36,109 nucleotides of DNA from Actinomycetes bacterium (lineage in GTDB: Bacteria; Actinomycetota; UBA4738; HRBIN12): positions 1 through 36,109 of the forward strand of contig JAJNBA010000013.1 of NCBI GenBank assembly GCA_021155985.1, read 5' to 3'. Shown piece by piece: positions 23,915 to 31,111 of the stretch; the first letter of the stretch is position 1; the number at the start of each line of letters is the position of its first letter. The notes beneath the pieces were generated by a model. It did not search any database and was not told the DNA's origin. It worked only from the letters and a program-made list of their open reading frames with translations. Position numbers and translations under genes: made by a program.

Positions 23915-24307
23915 ATGCGGATCCGCGCGATGATCGCGACGGTCGTGCTGGGCGTACTGCTGATCGGCGGATCGGCCGTGCCGACGCTGGCGAAGGACGG
24001 TGACGTGATCCGGCGAGGCGCGTGCAGCGGCGCCAGTGACTGGAAGCTGAAGCTCAGCGAGGAGAACGGCCGGATCGAGGTCGAATACGAGGTCGACCGG
24101 AACCGACTCGGCGACGCGTGGCGGGCCCGGATCCGCCACGACGACGCCCTCGTGTTCGCGGGGACGAGGACCACGAAGGGTCCAAGCGGTTCGTTCGAGG
24201 TCCGGATCTTGCAGCGCGACCGGGCAGGCGATGACGTGTTCCGGGGTCGGGCCGCCAACCTCAGGACCGGAGAGGTCTGCGGCGGCAGAGCGGTGTGGAC
24301 CGCCTGA
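23915..24307 (+). CDS. Small secreted protein of unknown function
   Basis: This 130-residue protein has a clear signal peptide (MRIRAMIATVVLGVLLIGG, cleavage near PTLA-KDG). The mature part is charged and beta-rich (WKLKLSEENGRIEVEYEVD; FEVRILQRDRAGDDVFRG) with two Cys (GACSGA and GEVCGG) that may form one disulphide. I do not recognise a family. GAGGAGGG lies 5 bases before the ATG. Between the RNA candidate and this gene (23731-23914) there are only GC-rich hairpins and a weak promoter start (TTGACC at 23819-23824). It precedes the two-component genes and may be a signal or envelope protein linked to them. Confidence 0.75.
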   Translation: MRIRAMIATVVLGVLLIGGSAVPTLAKDGDVIRRGACSGASDWKLKLSEENGRIEVEYEVDRNRLGDAWRARIRHDDALVFAGTRTTKGPSGSFEVRILQRDRAGDDVFRGRAANLRTGEVCGGRAVWTA

Positions 24308-24354
24308 CGCACGGCCCACGGCGTGCGGCAGGAGGCGGCGCATCGGGTGGCCGC

Positions 24355-24360
24355 TAGCAT
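24355..24360 (+). promoter_or_regulatory. -10 box (leaderless) of the response regulator gene
   Basis: TAGCAT ends 7 bases before the ATG at 24368. The same hexamer stands before the agmatinase and phosphoglycerate mutase genes. Confidence 0.5.
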
Positions 24361-24367
24361 CGGGCGG

Positions 24368-25057
24368 ATGGGACCCCGGGTGCTGGTCGTGGAGGACGAG
24401 ACGTCCATCTCGGAGCCTCTCGCATCACATCTGGCACGGGAAGGGTTCGAGCCCGAGGTCGCCGGGACGCTCGCGGCCGCTCGCGAGGCGATCGGGCGCG
24501 GCGAGCCCGAGGTGATCCTCCTCGACGTGATGCTCCCGGACGGTGACGGCCGGGACCTCTGTCGCGACGTTCGAGCCCACTCGGACGTGCCGATCGTGAT
24601 GCTCACCGCCCGGGGCGAGGAGGTCGACCGGATCGTCGGCCTCGAGCTCGGCGCCGACGACTACGTCGTCAAACCGTTCTCGGCGGGAGAGCTCGTCGCC
24701 CGGATCCGTGCGATCCAACGTCGCGGCCGCGTCGCCGGGTCGCGACGGGCGCCGATCACGATCGGCGCCCTCGTCCTGGACCCGGCATCTCGATCGGTCA
24801 CCAAAGACGGTGCCCCGATCGAGCTCGCCGCGAAGGAATTCGACCTCCTGAGGATGCTGATGTCGCGGGCCGGTGAGGTGGTCGGGCGGGAGGAGATCAT
24901 GGACGAGGTCTGGGACCCCCACTGGTTCGGACCCACGAAGACCCTCGACGTGCACATCTCGTGGCTGCGGAAGAAGATCGAGGACGAGCCTTCGAGTCCC
25001 CGGTACATCACCACGGTCCGCGGCGTCGGGTTCCGATTCGCCGCGCCCTCTCCCTGA
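24368..25057 (+). CDS. OmpR/PhoB-family response regulator
   Basis: This 229-residue protein has a receiver domain with an acidic pocket (VVEDE), phosphoacceptor D53 in LLDVMLPDGDG, Thr in VMLTARG and Lys in VVKPFS. A C-terminal winged-helix DNA-binding domain follows (IELAAKEFDLLRMLMSRAGEVV; LDVHISWLRKKIE; ITTVRGVGFRF). It is a transcription factor activated by its kinase, encoded 27 bases downstream. Likely targets include the two acidic-protein genes that follow, which share an upstream motif. The start at 24368 fits the -10 box. Confidence 0.93.
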   Translation: MGPRVLVVEDETSISEPLASHLAREGFEPEVAGTLAAAREAIGRGEPEVILLDVMLPDGDGRDLCRDVRAHSDVPIVMLTARGEEVDRIVGLELGADDYVVKPFSAGELVARIRAIQRRGRVAGSRRAPITIGALVLDPASRSVTKDGAPIELAAKEFDLLRMLMSRAGEVVGREEIMDEVWDPHWFGPTKTLDVHISWLRKKIEDEPSSPRYITTVRGVGFRFAAPSP

Positions 25058-25084
25058 CCGGGCGATGCACGTGGGCGCACGCAG

Positions 25085-26485
25085 ATGAAGGTCCGGACGA
25101 GGCTGGCCGCCTCGTTCGCCTATGTCTTGCTCGTCGTGATCGTCGCGCTGACCGTCCCGCTCGGCATCGTGCTCCGCGATCGCGCCCGTTCCGAGCTCGA
25201 GGCGCTGACGCTCGCGAACGCCCAGACGATCGCCGCCGTCCTCACGCGCGATCAGCTCGAGGACGATCCCGCCGAGCGCCGAGCGCTCGTTCGGAACACG
25301 CGGCGCTACGCGGGAGACGTGGGCGGTCGCGTCGTGGTGCTCGACGTCACCGGCGTCGCGATCGCCGACTCGGCCGAGGAGGATCTCGGCGAGGACTTCG
25401 CCACGCCGGGGCGTCCGGAGGTGGCCGGCGCCCTCGCCTCGCAGCCGATGGCGGAGGTCCGCCGGAGCGAGGAGGAGGAAGGGGACATCGCGGTCGCGGC
25501 CGCCCCGATCATCGACGAAGGCGAGCTGGTCGGCGTCGTGCGGATCTCGCGGGACGTGGCAACCGTCCAGGCGAACGTGGGGAGAGCCACCGCTGCGATC
25601 GTGGCGGTGGCGCTCGGTGGGCTCATCGCGGGGCTGGTGCTGGTCCTCGCGATCGCGCGGTCGCTCGCGCGGCCCCTGTCCCGGCTCGCCACGACGGCTC
25701 GGCGCCTCGGCGACGGTGATCTGTCCGCCCGCGCCGGATCCCTGGAGGGAGGGGACGAGGTCCAGGAGCTCGCGGGCTCGTTCGACGAGATGGCCTCTCG
25801 AGTGGAACGGACGGTCCGCGCGCAGCGGGCGTTCGTCGCGAACGCGTCCCATCAGCTGCGCACGCCGCTCACGGGCATCAAGCTGCGCCTCGAGGCCGGG
25901 ACCGCCGAGTCCGACGACGAAGAGGTTCGGACTCAGCTCCGGGCCGCCGACAAGGAGGTCGACCGCCTGTCGCAGATCATCGAACGGCTGCTGACGATGG
26001 CGAGCCAGATCGAGGAGGGGACGGTTCCCCGCGCCGACCTGGGCGACGCCGTCGACCGGGCGGTGCATCGATGGCAGGAGCGGGCGGTGCGGGGGTCCGC
26101 CGAGCTGTCGAACCAGATCGACGGGGCCGATCTCGCGGTGGTCGCCGATGCCGCCGATGTGGACCAGGTGCTCGACGTCCTGATCGACAACGCGCTCACG
26201 CACGCCGCCGGCCCGATCCGGGTCATCGCCTCCGCCACACCGGGACGAGCGATCGTCTCCGTCGCGGACCGCGGACCGGGGATCCCCGAGGACGAGGTCG
26301 CGCGGGTGACGGAGCGCTTCTTCCGAGGTCGCGGCGCGGCCACGGGCGGGTCGGGGTTGGGATTGGCGATCGCCCGTGAGCTCGCGGAACGCTGGGGCGG
26401 TGGCCTCGACCTGCGCGCCCGGGACGTGGGCACTCGTGTGGACGTCTGGTTCCCCGTGTCTCCCGACGGCGCGACGGGGCCTTAG
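25085..26485 (+). CDS. Membrane sensor histidine kinase (HAMP-HisKA-HATPase)
   Basis: This 466-residue protein has a first membrane segment at about residues 10-30 and an extracytoplasmic sensor of about 130 residues, rich in acidic residues (RSEEEEGD). A second membrane segment lies at about 165-190 (AAIVAVALGGLIAGLVLVLAI), followed by HAMP. The phosphoacceptor is H256 in NASHQLRTPL. ATPase motifs are DNALTH, DRGPGIP and GSGLGLAI. It should phosphorylate the adjacent response regulator. The acidic sensor suggests a cation or cationic peptide as signal, but this is inference. The start codon ATG has a weak ribosome-binding site. Confidence 0.93.
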   Translation: MKVRTRLAASFAYVLLVVIVALTVPLGIVLRDRARSELEALTLANAQTIAAVLTRDQLEDDPAERRALVRNTRRYAGDVGGRVVVLDVTGVAIADSAEEDLGEDFATPGRPEVAGALASQPMAEVRRSEEEEGDIAVAAAPIIDEGELVGVVRISRDVATVQANVGRATAAIVAVALGGLIAGLVLVLAIARSLARPLSRLATTARRLGDGDLSARAGSLEGGDEVQELAGSFDEMASRVERTVRAQRAFVANASHQLRTPLTGIKLRLEAGTAESDDEEVRTQLRAADKEVDRLSQIIERLLTMASQIEEGTVPRADLGDAVDRAVHRWQERAVRGSAELSNQIDGADLAVVADAADVDQVLDVLIDNALTHAAGPIRVIASATPGRAIVSVADRGPGIPEDEVARVTERFFRGRGAATGGSGLGLAIARELAERWGGGLDLRARDVGTRVDVWFPVSPDGATGP

Positions 26486-26493
26486 TCGGTCCT

Positions 26494-26516
26494 TAACGAC
26501 CGTGTCGCTACGGTGG
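26494..26516 (+). promoter_or_regulatory. Shared motif TAAC-N10-CTACGKTGG, copy 1
   Basis: TAAC, ten bases, then CTACGGTGG, which contains the -10 TACGGT (26509-26514) 6 bases before the ATG at 26521. An overlapping inverted repeat CGGTC-N6-GACCG (26487-26502) makes this a good candidate site for the adjacent response regulator. Confidence 0.5.
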
Positions 26517-26520
26517 AGGC

Positions 26521-26862
26521 ATGAAACGGGTCGTCGCCATGATCGTGCTCGGCATCGGCGGGCTCGCCGCGGCGATCGCACTCACCGTTGGCGCGCTGGC
26601 ACTGGCCGGAGACGTCGGCACGGTGGTGCAGCCGACCCTCTCCGGATCGGCCTCGGCTTCGCGATCCCCCAGCGTCTCGGAGGACGAAAGCCGCTCCGAG
26701 ACGCCGTCTCCGTCGGCCGACGACCACAGCGGAGGGTCCGACGACCCCGCCGGCAGCGACGACTCGGGCGGCAACTCCGGGCCGGGCTCGGACAACTCGG
26801 GGTCGGGCTCCGGCAGCTCCGGCTCCGGCTCGGACGACTCCGGTTCGCACGACGACGACTGA
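26521..26862 (+). CDS. Small acidic Ser/Gly/Asp-rich exported or membrane-anchored protein, paralogue 1
   Basis: This 113-residue protein has an N-terminal hydrophobic segment (MIVLGIGGLAAAIALTVGALALAGD). The remainder is low complexity: Ser, Gly, Asp, Pro and no Cys, with repeats of the type GSDNSGSGSGSSGSGSDDS and a DDD tail. The segment may be a cleaved signal or an anchor. Codon choice follows neighbouring genes, so it is not a chance frame. Its promoter motif, length, domain order and acidic tail match the protein encoded next. It may bind cations or act as a surface polymer; no family is recognised. Confidence 0.75.
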   Translation: MKRVVAMIVLGIGGLAAAIALTVGALALAGDVGTVVQPTLSGSASASRSPSVSEDESRSETPSPSADDHSGGSDDPAGSDDSGGNSGPGSDNSGSGSGSSGSGSDDSGSHDDD

Positions 26863-26865
26863 GGC

Positions 26866-26902
26866 TTACCGCCGCCTTTGCCTGCCTCTGGGCAGCCGGT
26901 AA
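26866..26902 (+). terminator. Nested hairpin between the acidic-protein genes
   Basis: TTACC (26866-26870) can pair with GGTAA (26898-26902), enclosing CTGCC-TCTG-GGCAG (26882-26895). It starts just after the stop codon and could end or attenuate transcription. No U-run follows. Confidence 0.35.
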
Positions 26903-26922
26903 CCCGCCCCTCCCTACGTTGG
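26900..26922 (+). promoter_or_regulatory. Shared motif TAAC-N10-CTACGKTGG, copy 2
   Basis: TAAC, ten bases, then CTACGTTGG with -10 candidate TACGTT (26915-26920), identical in spacing to copy 1. It overlaps the inverted repeat CCTACG-N5-CGTAGG (26913-26929). A second perfect palindrome GATCTCG-A-CGAGATC (26931-26945) follows in the leader. Confidence 0.5.
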
Positions 26923-26962
26923 TCGTAGGCGATCTCGACGAGATCGACGACAGGAGGAAGAC

Positions 26963-27322
26963 ATGCAGATCGTGCGGAAGGTGATGGCGGCGGTGGCGTT
27001 GCTGCTTGTGGGCGGACTCGTGATCGGAGGCACCATGGCCTTCGCGGGAGACTCGCCGAGTCCGAGCGCCTCGGTGGAATCGACGGCGAGCGCCTCGTCG
27101 GCCAGCGAAACCCCATCGGCCAGCGAGACCCCGGCGATCGGAGACGACGACGGCACGGCGGACCAGGGCCCCGGGGACTTCTCGTTCGGTGACGACGATG
27201 GCGATGACCGTGACGACGATGCCGACGACAACGAGCACGGAGACGACGACAACTCCGGCCCGAGCGAGAACAGCGGGCCCGGGAGCGACGACGACGACTC
27301 CGGGCACGGGAGCGACGACTGA
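26963..27322 (+). CDS. Small acidic Asp/Ser-rich exported or membrane-anchored protein, paralogue 2
   Basis: This 119-residue protein has an N-terminal hydrophobic segment (VMAAVALLLVGGLVIGG, then TMAFAGD). A Ser/Ala/Pro region follows (SPSPSASVESTASASS), then a strongly acidic tail with runs of Asp (GDDDGDDRDDDADDNEHGDD) ending HGSDD. AGGAGG precedes the ATG. The layout matches the preceding gene, so the pair arose by duplication or shared selection. The net charge suggests binding of calcium or other cations outside the membrane. It is not a known family. Confidence 0.75.
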   Translation: MQIVRKVMAAVALLLVGGLVIGGTMAFAGDSPSPSASVESTASASSASETPSASETPAIGDDDGTADQGPGDFSFGDDDGDDRDDDADDNEHGDDDNSGPSENSGPGSDDDDSGHGSDD

Positions 27323-27349
27323 GGGACGGACGTCCTCGACGCCCACGAG

Positions 27350-27376
27350 GGCGGCGGCGCCGGCGGCGCCTCCGCC
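27350..27376 (+). terminator. Strong hairpin after the second acidic-protein gene
   Basis: A 12-position stem with one mismatch (27350-27361 with 27365-27376) and a 3-base loop. It probably ends the two-component/acidic-protein unit, though no U-run follows. Confidence 0.5.
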
Positions 27377-27392
27377 CTTCCGCGCCGGCCGC

Positions 27393-27398
27393 TAGCAT
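27393..27398 (+). promoter_or_regulatory. -10 box (near-leaderless) of the agmatinase gene
   Basis: TAGCAT ends 9 bases before the ATG at 27408, so the leader would be three bases or fewer. Confidence 0.45.
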
Positions 27399-27407
27399 CT
27401 GCTCGCG

Positions 27408-28385
27408 ATGGCCGATGATCCGAACGCCGGGCGACCGCAGGAGGAGCGCTCCCCGGTCGGCCCGATCGACCCGCTCGTCGTCCCTCGATTCGCCGGCCCT
27501 GCCACGTTCGCTCGCCTCCCTCGGCGCGAGGACGTCCACGCCTGTGACGTCGCCATCCTCGGGATCCCCTTCGACAGCGGCGTGACCTACCGCCCGGGGG
27601 CTCGTTTCGGTCCGCAGGCCGTGCGGAGCGCGTCCCGGTTGCTCCGGTCCTACCATCCCGCGCTGGACGTGAAGCCGTTCGCCGAACAGCAGGTCGTCGA
27701 CGCCGGCGACATCGCCTGCAATCCCTTCGACATCGCCGAGGCGATCGCGCAGATCGAAGCGGGCGCCGAGGAGGCGTTGGACACGGCCTCGGCCCTGCTG
27801 TCGATCGGCGGCGATCACACGATCGCGCTCCCGCTCTTGCGGGTCATGCATCGCCGTCACGGTCCAGTCGCCCTCGTGCATTTCGATGCGCACCTGGATA
27901 CCTGGGACACCTACTTCGGAGCCGCGTACACGCACGGAACACCGTTCCGGCGGGCGTGGGAGGAGGGGCTCCTGCTGGAGGACGAGGCCACCCACGTCGG
28001 GATCCGGGGGCCGCTGTTCTCGCCGGACGACCTCGTCGACGACGCTCGGTTCGGCTTCGAGATCGTGACCGCCATGGACGTCCTGGACGAGGGCCGCGCG
28101 GCGGTCGCGGAGAGGGTCCGCAGCCGGCTCGGCGATGCGCCGGTCTACGTCTCGATCGACATCGACGTGCTCGACCCCGCCTTCGCACCGGGAACGGGGA
28201 CACCGGAGGCCGGGGGTCTCACGAGCCGCGAGCTCCTGGGGATCCTCCGCGGCTTCGCGGGGATCCGGCTCGTGGGTGCGGACATCGTCGAGGTCGCCCC
28301 GCCGTACGACCACGCGGAGGTGACGGCGGTCGCTGCCTCACACGCTGCCTACGAGCTGCTGGCCTTGTTCACCACGAAGGCCTAG
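27408..28385 (+). CDS. speB: Agmatinase/guanidinobutyrase-type ureohydrolase
   Basis: This 325-residue member of the arginase/agmatinase family releases urea from a guanidino compound, using a two-manganese centre. All six ligands are present: H137 (GGDHT), D160, H162 and D164 (FDAHLDTWD), D251 and D253 (SIDIDVLDP). The tail of that motif, [13 protein letters not shown], is that of agmatinase-like rather than arginase proteins. Agmatine (giving putrescine) or 4-guanidinobutyrate are both possible. It converges on a polyamine-type transporter operon, sharing CTAG (28382-28385) as both stop codons, which favours a polyamine role. The gene symbol reflects the family, not a proven substrate. Confidence 0.88.
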   Translation: MADDPNAGRPQEERSPVGPIDPLVVPRFAGPATFARLPRREDVHACDVAILGIPFDSGVTYRPGARFGPQAVRSASRLLRSYHPALDVKPFAEQQVVDAGDIACNPFDIAEAIAQIEAGAEEALDTASALLSIGGDHTIALPLLRVMHRRHGPVALVHFDAHLDTWDTYFGAAYTHGTPFRRAWEEGLLLEDEATHVGIRGPLFSPDDLVDDARFGFEIVTAMDVLDEGRAAVAERVRSRLGDAPVYVSIDIDVLDPAFAPGTGTPEAGGLTSRELLGILRGFAGIRLVGADIVEVAPPYDHAEVTAVAASHAAYELLALFTTKA

Positions 28386-29188
28386 CGGTTCTTCTCGAGG
28401 ATCGCCGGGTCGGCGCCGAGGAACCGCATCAGGTTGCCGAAGATGGCGAACAGGGTGAACGTCGTGGCGGCGATCACGATGAAGACCACCGCGACCGCCG
28501 CGATCGTCGGGGTGAACCCGTAGCGGAGCCCGTTCACGATCTTCACCGGGAGTGTCTCGACCGTGAACCCAGCGACGAGGAACGAGATGATGTACTCGTT
28601 CAGGCTGAGGACGAACGCCGCCGCGTACCCGGTGACCATCGACGGGATCAGCAGCGGAAGGGTGATCGTCCTGAACGTCGTCCGCTGATCCGCGCCGAGC
28701 GTCCGTGCCGCCTCGGGCAGCGCCTGGTCCATCGTTTCCATCGCGAGCGAGATCGTGACGAGCGGCAGCGTCGAGAAGAAGATCGCGTGCGCGATGATCA
28801 CGTTCTCGATCCGACCGACGTGACCGGTCGAGAGCCAGAACACCTGCATCCCGAGGGCGCTGATGATCGGGGGCAGCATGAACGGGAGGATGCCCAGCGT
28901 GTACAGCAGCGGCGCGAGCCGGATCCGGTACGTCCGGAGCACGTAGGCGAACGGCGTCGCGATCAAGACCGCGAGCGCCGCGCTGATGGCCGCGATCGTG
29001 ACGCTGTAGCGGATCGACCTCTGCCATCCGGAATCGGTGAACAGCTGCGCGTACCAGGACAGCGAGAACCCCTCGGGCGGGAAGTTGAGGTAACGGTTCT
29101 CGTTGACGGACCCCACGGCGATCACGACCAGCGGCGCGAGCAGGAAGACGACCACCAAGGTCACGAGGACCGCCCGGAGCGCCCGCAC
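28382..29188 (-). CDS. potC: Polyamine-type ABC transporter permease (PotC-like)
   Basis: This 268-residue protein has about six membrane segments. The EAA loop that docks the ATPase reads [22 protein letters not shown]. The N-terminal region ([22 protein letters not shown]) is typical of the second permease of spermidine/putrescine importers. Its GTG start directly abuts the stop of the other permease. It is the last gene of a four-gene minus-strand operon. The substrate class is inferred from the operon layout and the neighbouring ureohydrolase; related systems carry 4-aminobutyrate or other amines. Confidence 0.85.
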   Translation of the reverse strand: MRALRAVLVTLVVVFLLAPLVVIAVGSVNENRYLNFPPEGFSLSWYAQLFTDSGWQRSIRYSVTIAAISAALAVLIATPFAYVLRTYRIRLAPLLYTLGILPFMLPPIISALGMQVFWLSTGHVGRIENVIIAHAIFFSTLPLVTISLAMETMDQALPEAARTLGADQRTTFRTITLPLLIPSMVTGYAAAFVLSLNEYIISFLVAGFTVETLPVKIVNGLRYGFTPTIAAVAVVFIVIAATTFTLFAIFGNLMRFLGADPAILEKNR

Positions 29189-30046
29189 CTACGTGACCCG
29201 CCTCGTGCGGGACTCGATCAGTCCGACGATCCCGACGACCACCAGGGACAGCACCGTCAGGAAGATGGCCATCGCCGCCGCGAACGGTACGTTCGCGTTC
29301 GCGGACGCCTGATCGGCGATGAAGACCGAGAGCGTCCAGTGCTCGGGCCGCCCGAGGAAGAAGGCGATGATGTAGCTCCCCAGCGTGAACACGAACACGA
29401 GGAGGAAGCCGGCCACGATGATGGGCCGCGCGATCGGCACGACGACGGTCCAGAACGTCCTCCACGGCGACGCCCCGAGCGTCTGTGCGGCCTCCGTGAT
29501 CTCCGGATCCAGCCTGGTGAGCTGCGGGTAGAGCGTGAGGATGCAGTACGGGAACGCGATGTAGCACAGCCCGAGCAGCACCGCCGCGAAGCTCGGTTGG
29601 TACGCGGCCGACTCGCTCATGATCCCGATCCAGACCAGGATGTTCGAGATCCCCGAGGCGCGGCCGAGCAGGATGTACCACGAGAACGCGACGATCACCT
29701 CGGAGAGGCTGAGCGCGGAGAGCACCACGACCAACAGGATCACATGCGGCCGGCGGCGCATCCGGGTGAGGAAGTACGTGAACGGGAACGCGATCGCGAT
29801 GCACACGAGGCCGGCCAGCAGGCAGATCCCGATCGAGAACAGCGCGCGCTCGAGGAACACGGGCTGGAAGAGGCGCTGCCAGTTCGCGAGCTCGAACGCC
29901 GGCCTGTAGAACGAGCCCGGATCGCGGTGGTAGAAGCTCGTCGCGACCATGATCCCGAAGGGGATCAGGAAGAACACCAGGAGCATCCCCACCGGGAACG
30001 CGAGGACGCCGAGCGTGCGGCCCGAGGGTTGCTCCCGGACACTCAC
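29189..30046 (-). CDS. potB: Polyamine-type ABC transporter permease (PotB-like)
   Basis: This 285-residue protein has about six membrane segments and the EAA loop ITEAAQTLGASPWRTFWTVVVP. The first segment (LGVLAFPVGMLLVFFLIPFGIM) and the following periplasmic region fit PotB. I place the start at the GTG at 30046, because it overlaps the TGA of the ATPase gene (GTGA) and leaves a normal length; longer in-frame starts would run into the ATPase gene. It forms the heterodimeric channel with the PotC-like protein. Confidence 0.85.
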   Translation of the reverse strand: MSVREQPSGRTLGVLAFPVGMLLVFFLIPFGIMVATSFYHRDPGSFYRPAFELANWQRLFQPVFLERALFSIGICLLAGLVCIAIAFPFTYFLTRMRRRPHVILLVVVLSALSLSEVIVAFSWYILLGRASGISNILVWIGIMSESAAYQPSFAAVLLGLCYIAFPYCILTLYPQLTRLDPEITEAAQTLGASPWRTFWTVVVPIARPIIVAGFLLVFVFTLGSYIIAFFLGRPEHWTLSVFIADQASANANVPFAAAMAIFLTVLSLVVVGIVGLIESRTRRVT

Positions 30047-31107
30047 GTCGACACGACCACGCAGTCCTCCGCGGGGAACCGCACCGCGACCGCGGCGCCC
30101 TGCTCGACGGGAACCCAGTCGCGAGGTGACCCCGCCACGATCACGTGCTCTCCGATGCCGCAGTCCACGAAGCACTCGAAGAGCTCGCCCAGGTCACGGA
30201 CGAACACGACCGAACCGGGGAGGGCGTTGCGTTCCGGCATGCCGTCCGCGACGAGCTGCGCGGCCTCCGGCCGGACCGAGATCGACACCTCACCGGTGGC
30301 GTTCGCTCCGCCCGCGACGTCGAAGGGACGGCCGGCGACGGCGACCGAGCCGTCGCCCGACGCCTCGCCCACCAGCAGGTTGGTTCGGCCGATGAATCCG
30401 GCCACGAACGGCGACCCCGGACGTCGGTACACCTCGAGCGGGGGTCCGACCTGCTCGATCCGCCCCGCGTTCATCACGACGACGAGGTCGGACATGGTCA
30501 TCGCCTCGCGCTGGTCGTGGGTCACGATGATCGTCGTGATCCCGAGCTGCTGCTGGAGCAGGCGCAGCTCCACCTGCAGCTGCTCCCGGAGGTTGGCGTC
30601 GAGCGCCGAAAGCGGCTCGTCGAGAAGGAAGAGACGCGGCTCGAGCGCCAGGGCGCGAGCGGTCGCGACGCGCTGGCGCTGACCACCGGAGAGCTGTTGG
30701 ATCCGCCGGTCACCCATGCCCTCGAGCGAGACGAGGTCGAGGAGCTCCCGCACCCGGGACGTGATGCGGTCCTTCTCCGTCCCCCTGATCCGGAGGCCGT
30801 AGCCGATGTTGCCGGCCACGTTGAGATGGGGGAAGAGGGCCAGGCTCTGGAAGACCATCCCGATGTCGCGCGTATAGGCCGGTCGGTCGGTGATGTCCTC
30901 CTCGTCGAGGAAGACGCGGCCTTCCGTGGGACGCTCGAGCCCCGCGATCATCCGCAGCATCGTGGTCTTGCCGCACCCGGACGGCCCGAGGAACGAGATC
31001 AGCTTGCCGGGTGGCAGCTCGAGATCCACGCCCGCCACGGCGGTGACGTCGTCGAACCGCTTGACCAGCCCCTCGAGTCGGAGGCCGCCTCGGACGTCCA
31101 CGATCAC
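30043..31107 (-). CDS. potA: Polyamine-type ABC transporter ATPase (PotA-like)
   Basis: This 354-residue protein has Walker A GPSGCGKTTM, Q-loop VFQSLALFPHL, signature LSGGQRQRVATARAL, Walker B LFLLDEPLSALD and switch His in IIVTHDQREAM. A C-terminal TOBE-type domain (about 240-354: GRTNLLVG, VSISVRPE) is the regulatory extension found in PotA/MalK-type importers. The GTG start is 4 bases after the stop of the binding-protein gene. It powers import through the two downstream permeases. Confidence 0.9.
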   Translation of the reverse strand: MIVDVRGGLRLEGLVKRFDDVTAVAGVDLELPPGKLISFLGPSGCGKTTMLRMIAGLERPTEGRVFLDEEDITDRPAYTRDIGMVFQSLALFPHLNVAGNIGYGLRIRGTEKDRITSRVRELLDLVSLEGMGDRRIQQLSGGQRQRVATARALALEPRLFLLDEPLSALDANLREQLQVELRLLQQQLGITTIIVTHDQREAMTMSDLVVVMNAGRIEQVGPPLEVYRRPGSPFVAGFIGRTNLLVGEASGDGSVAVAGRPFDVAGGANATGEVSISVRPEAAQLVADGMPERNALPGSVVFVRDLGELFECFVDCGIGEHVIVAGSPRDWVPVEQGAAVAVRFPAEDCVVVST

Positions 31108-31111
31108 CGTC

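Noticed and set aside
26494-26516. ECF sigma-factor promoter (AAC ... CTACG)
   Set aside because: The spacing between the two blocks is about 11 bases, too short for ECF -35/-10 elements, and no ECF gene is present.
27956-30682. A 908-codon plus-strand frame across the agmatinase and transporter genes
   Set aside because: It overlaps five strong genes on either strand and shows only repetitive Arg/Asp/Glu composition.
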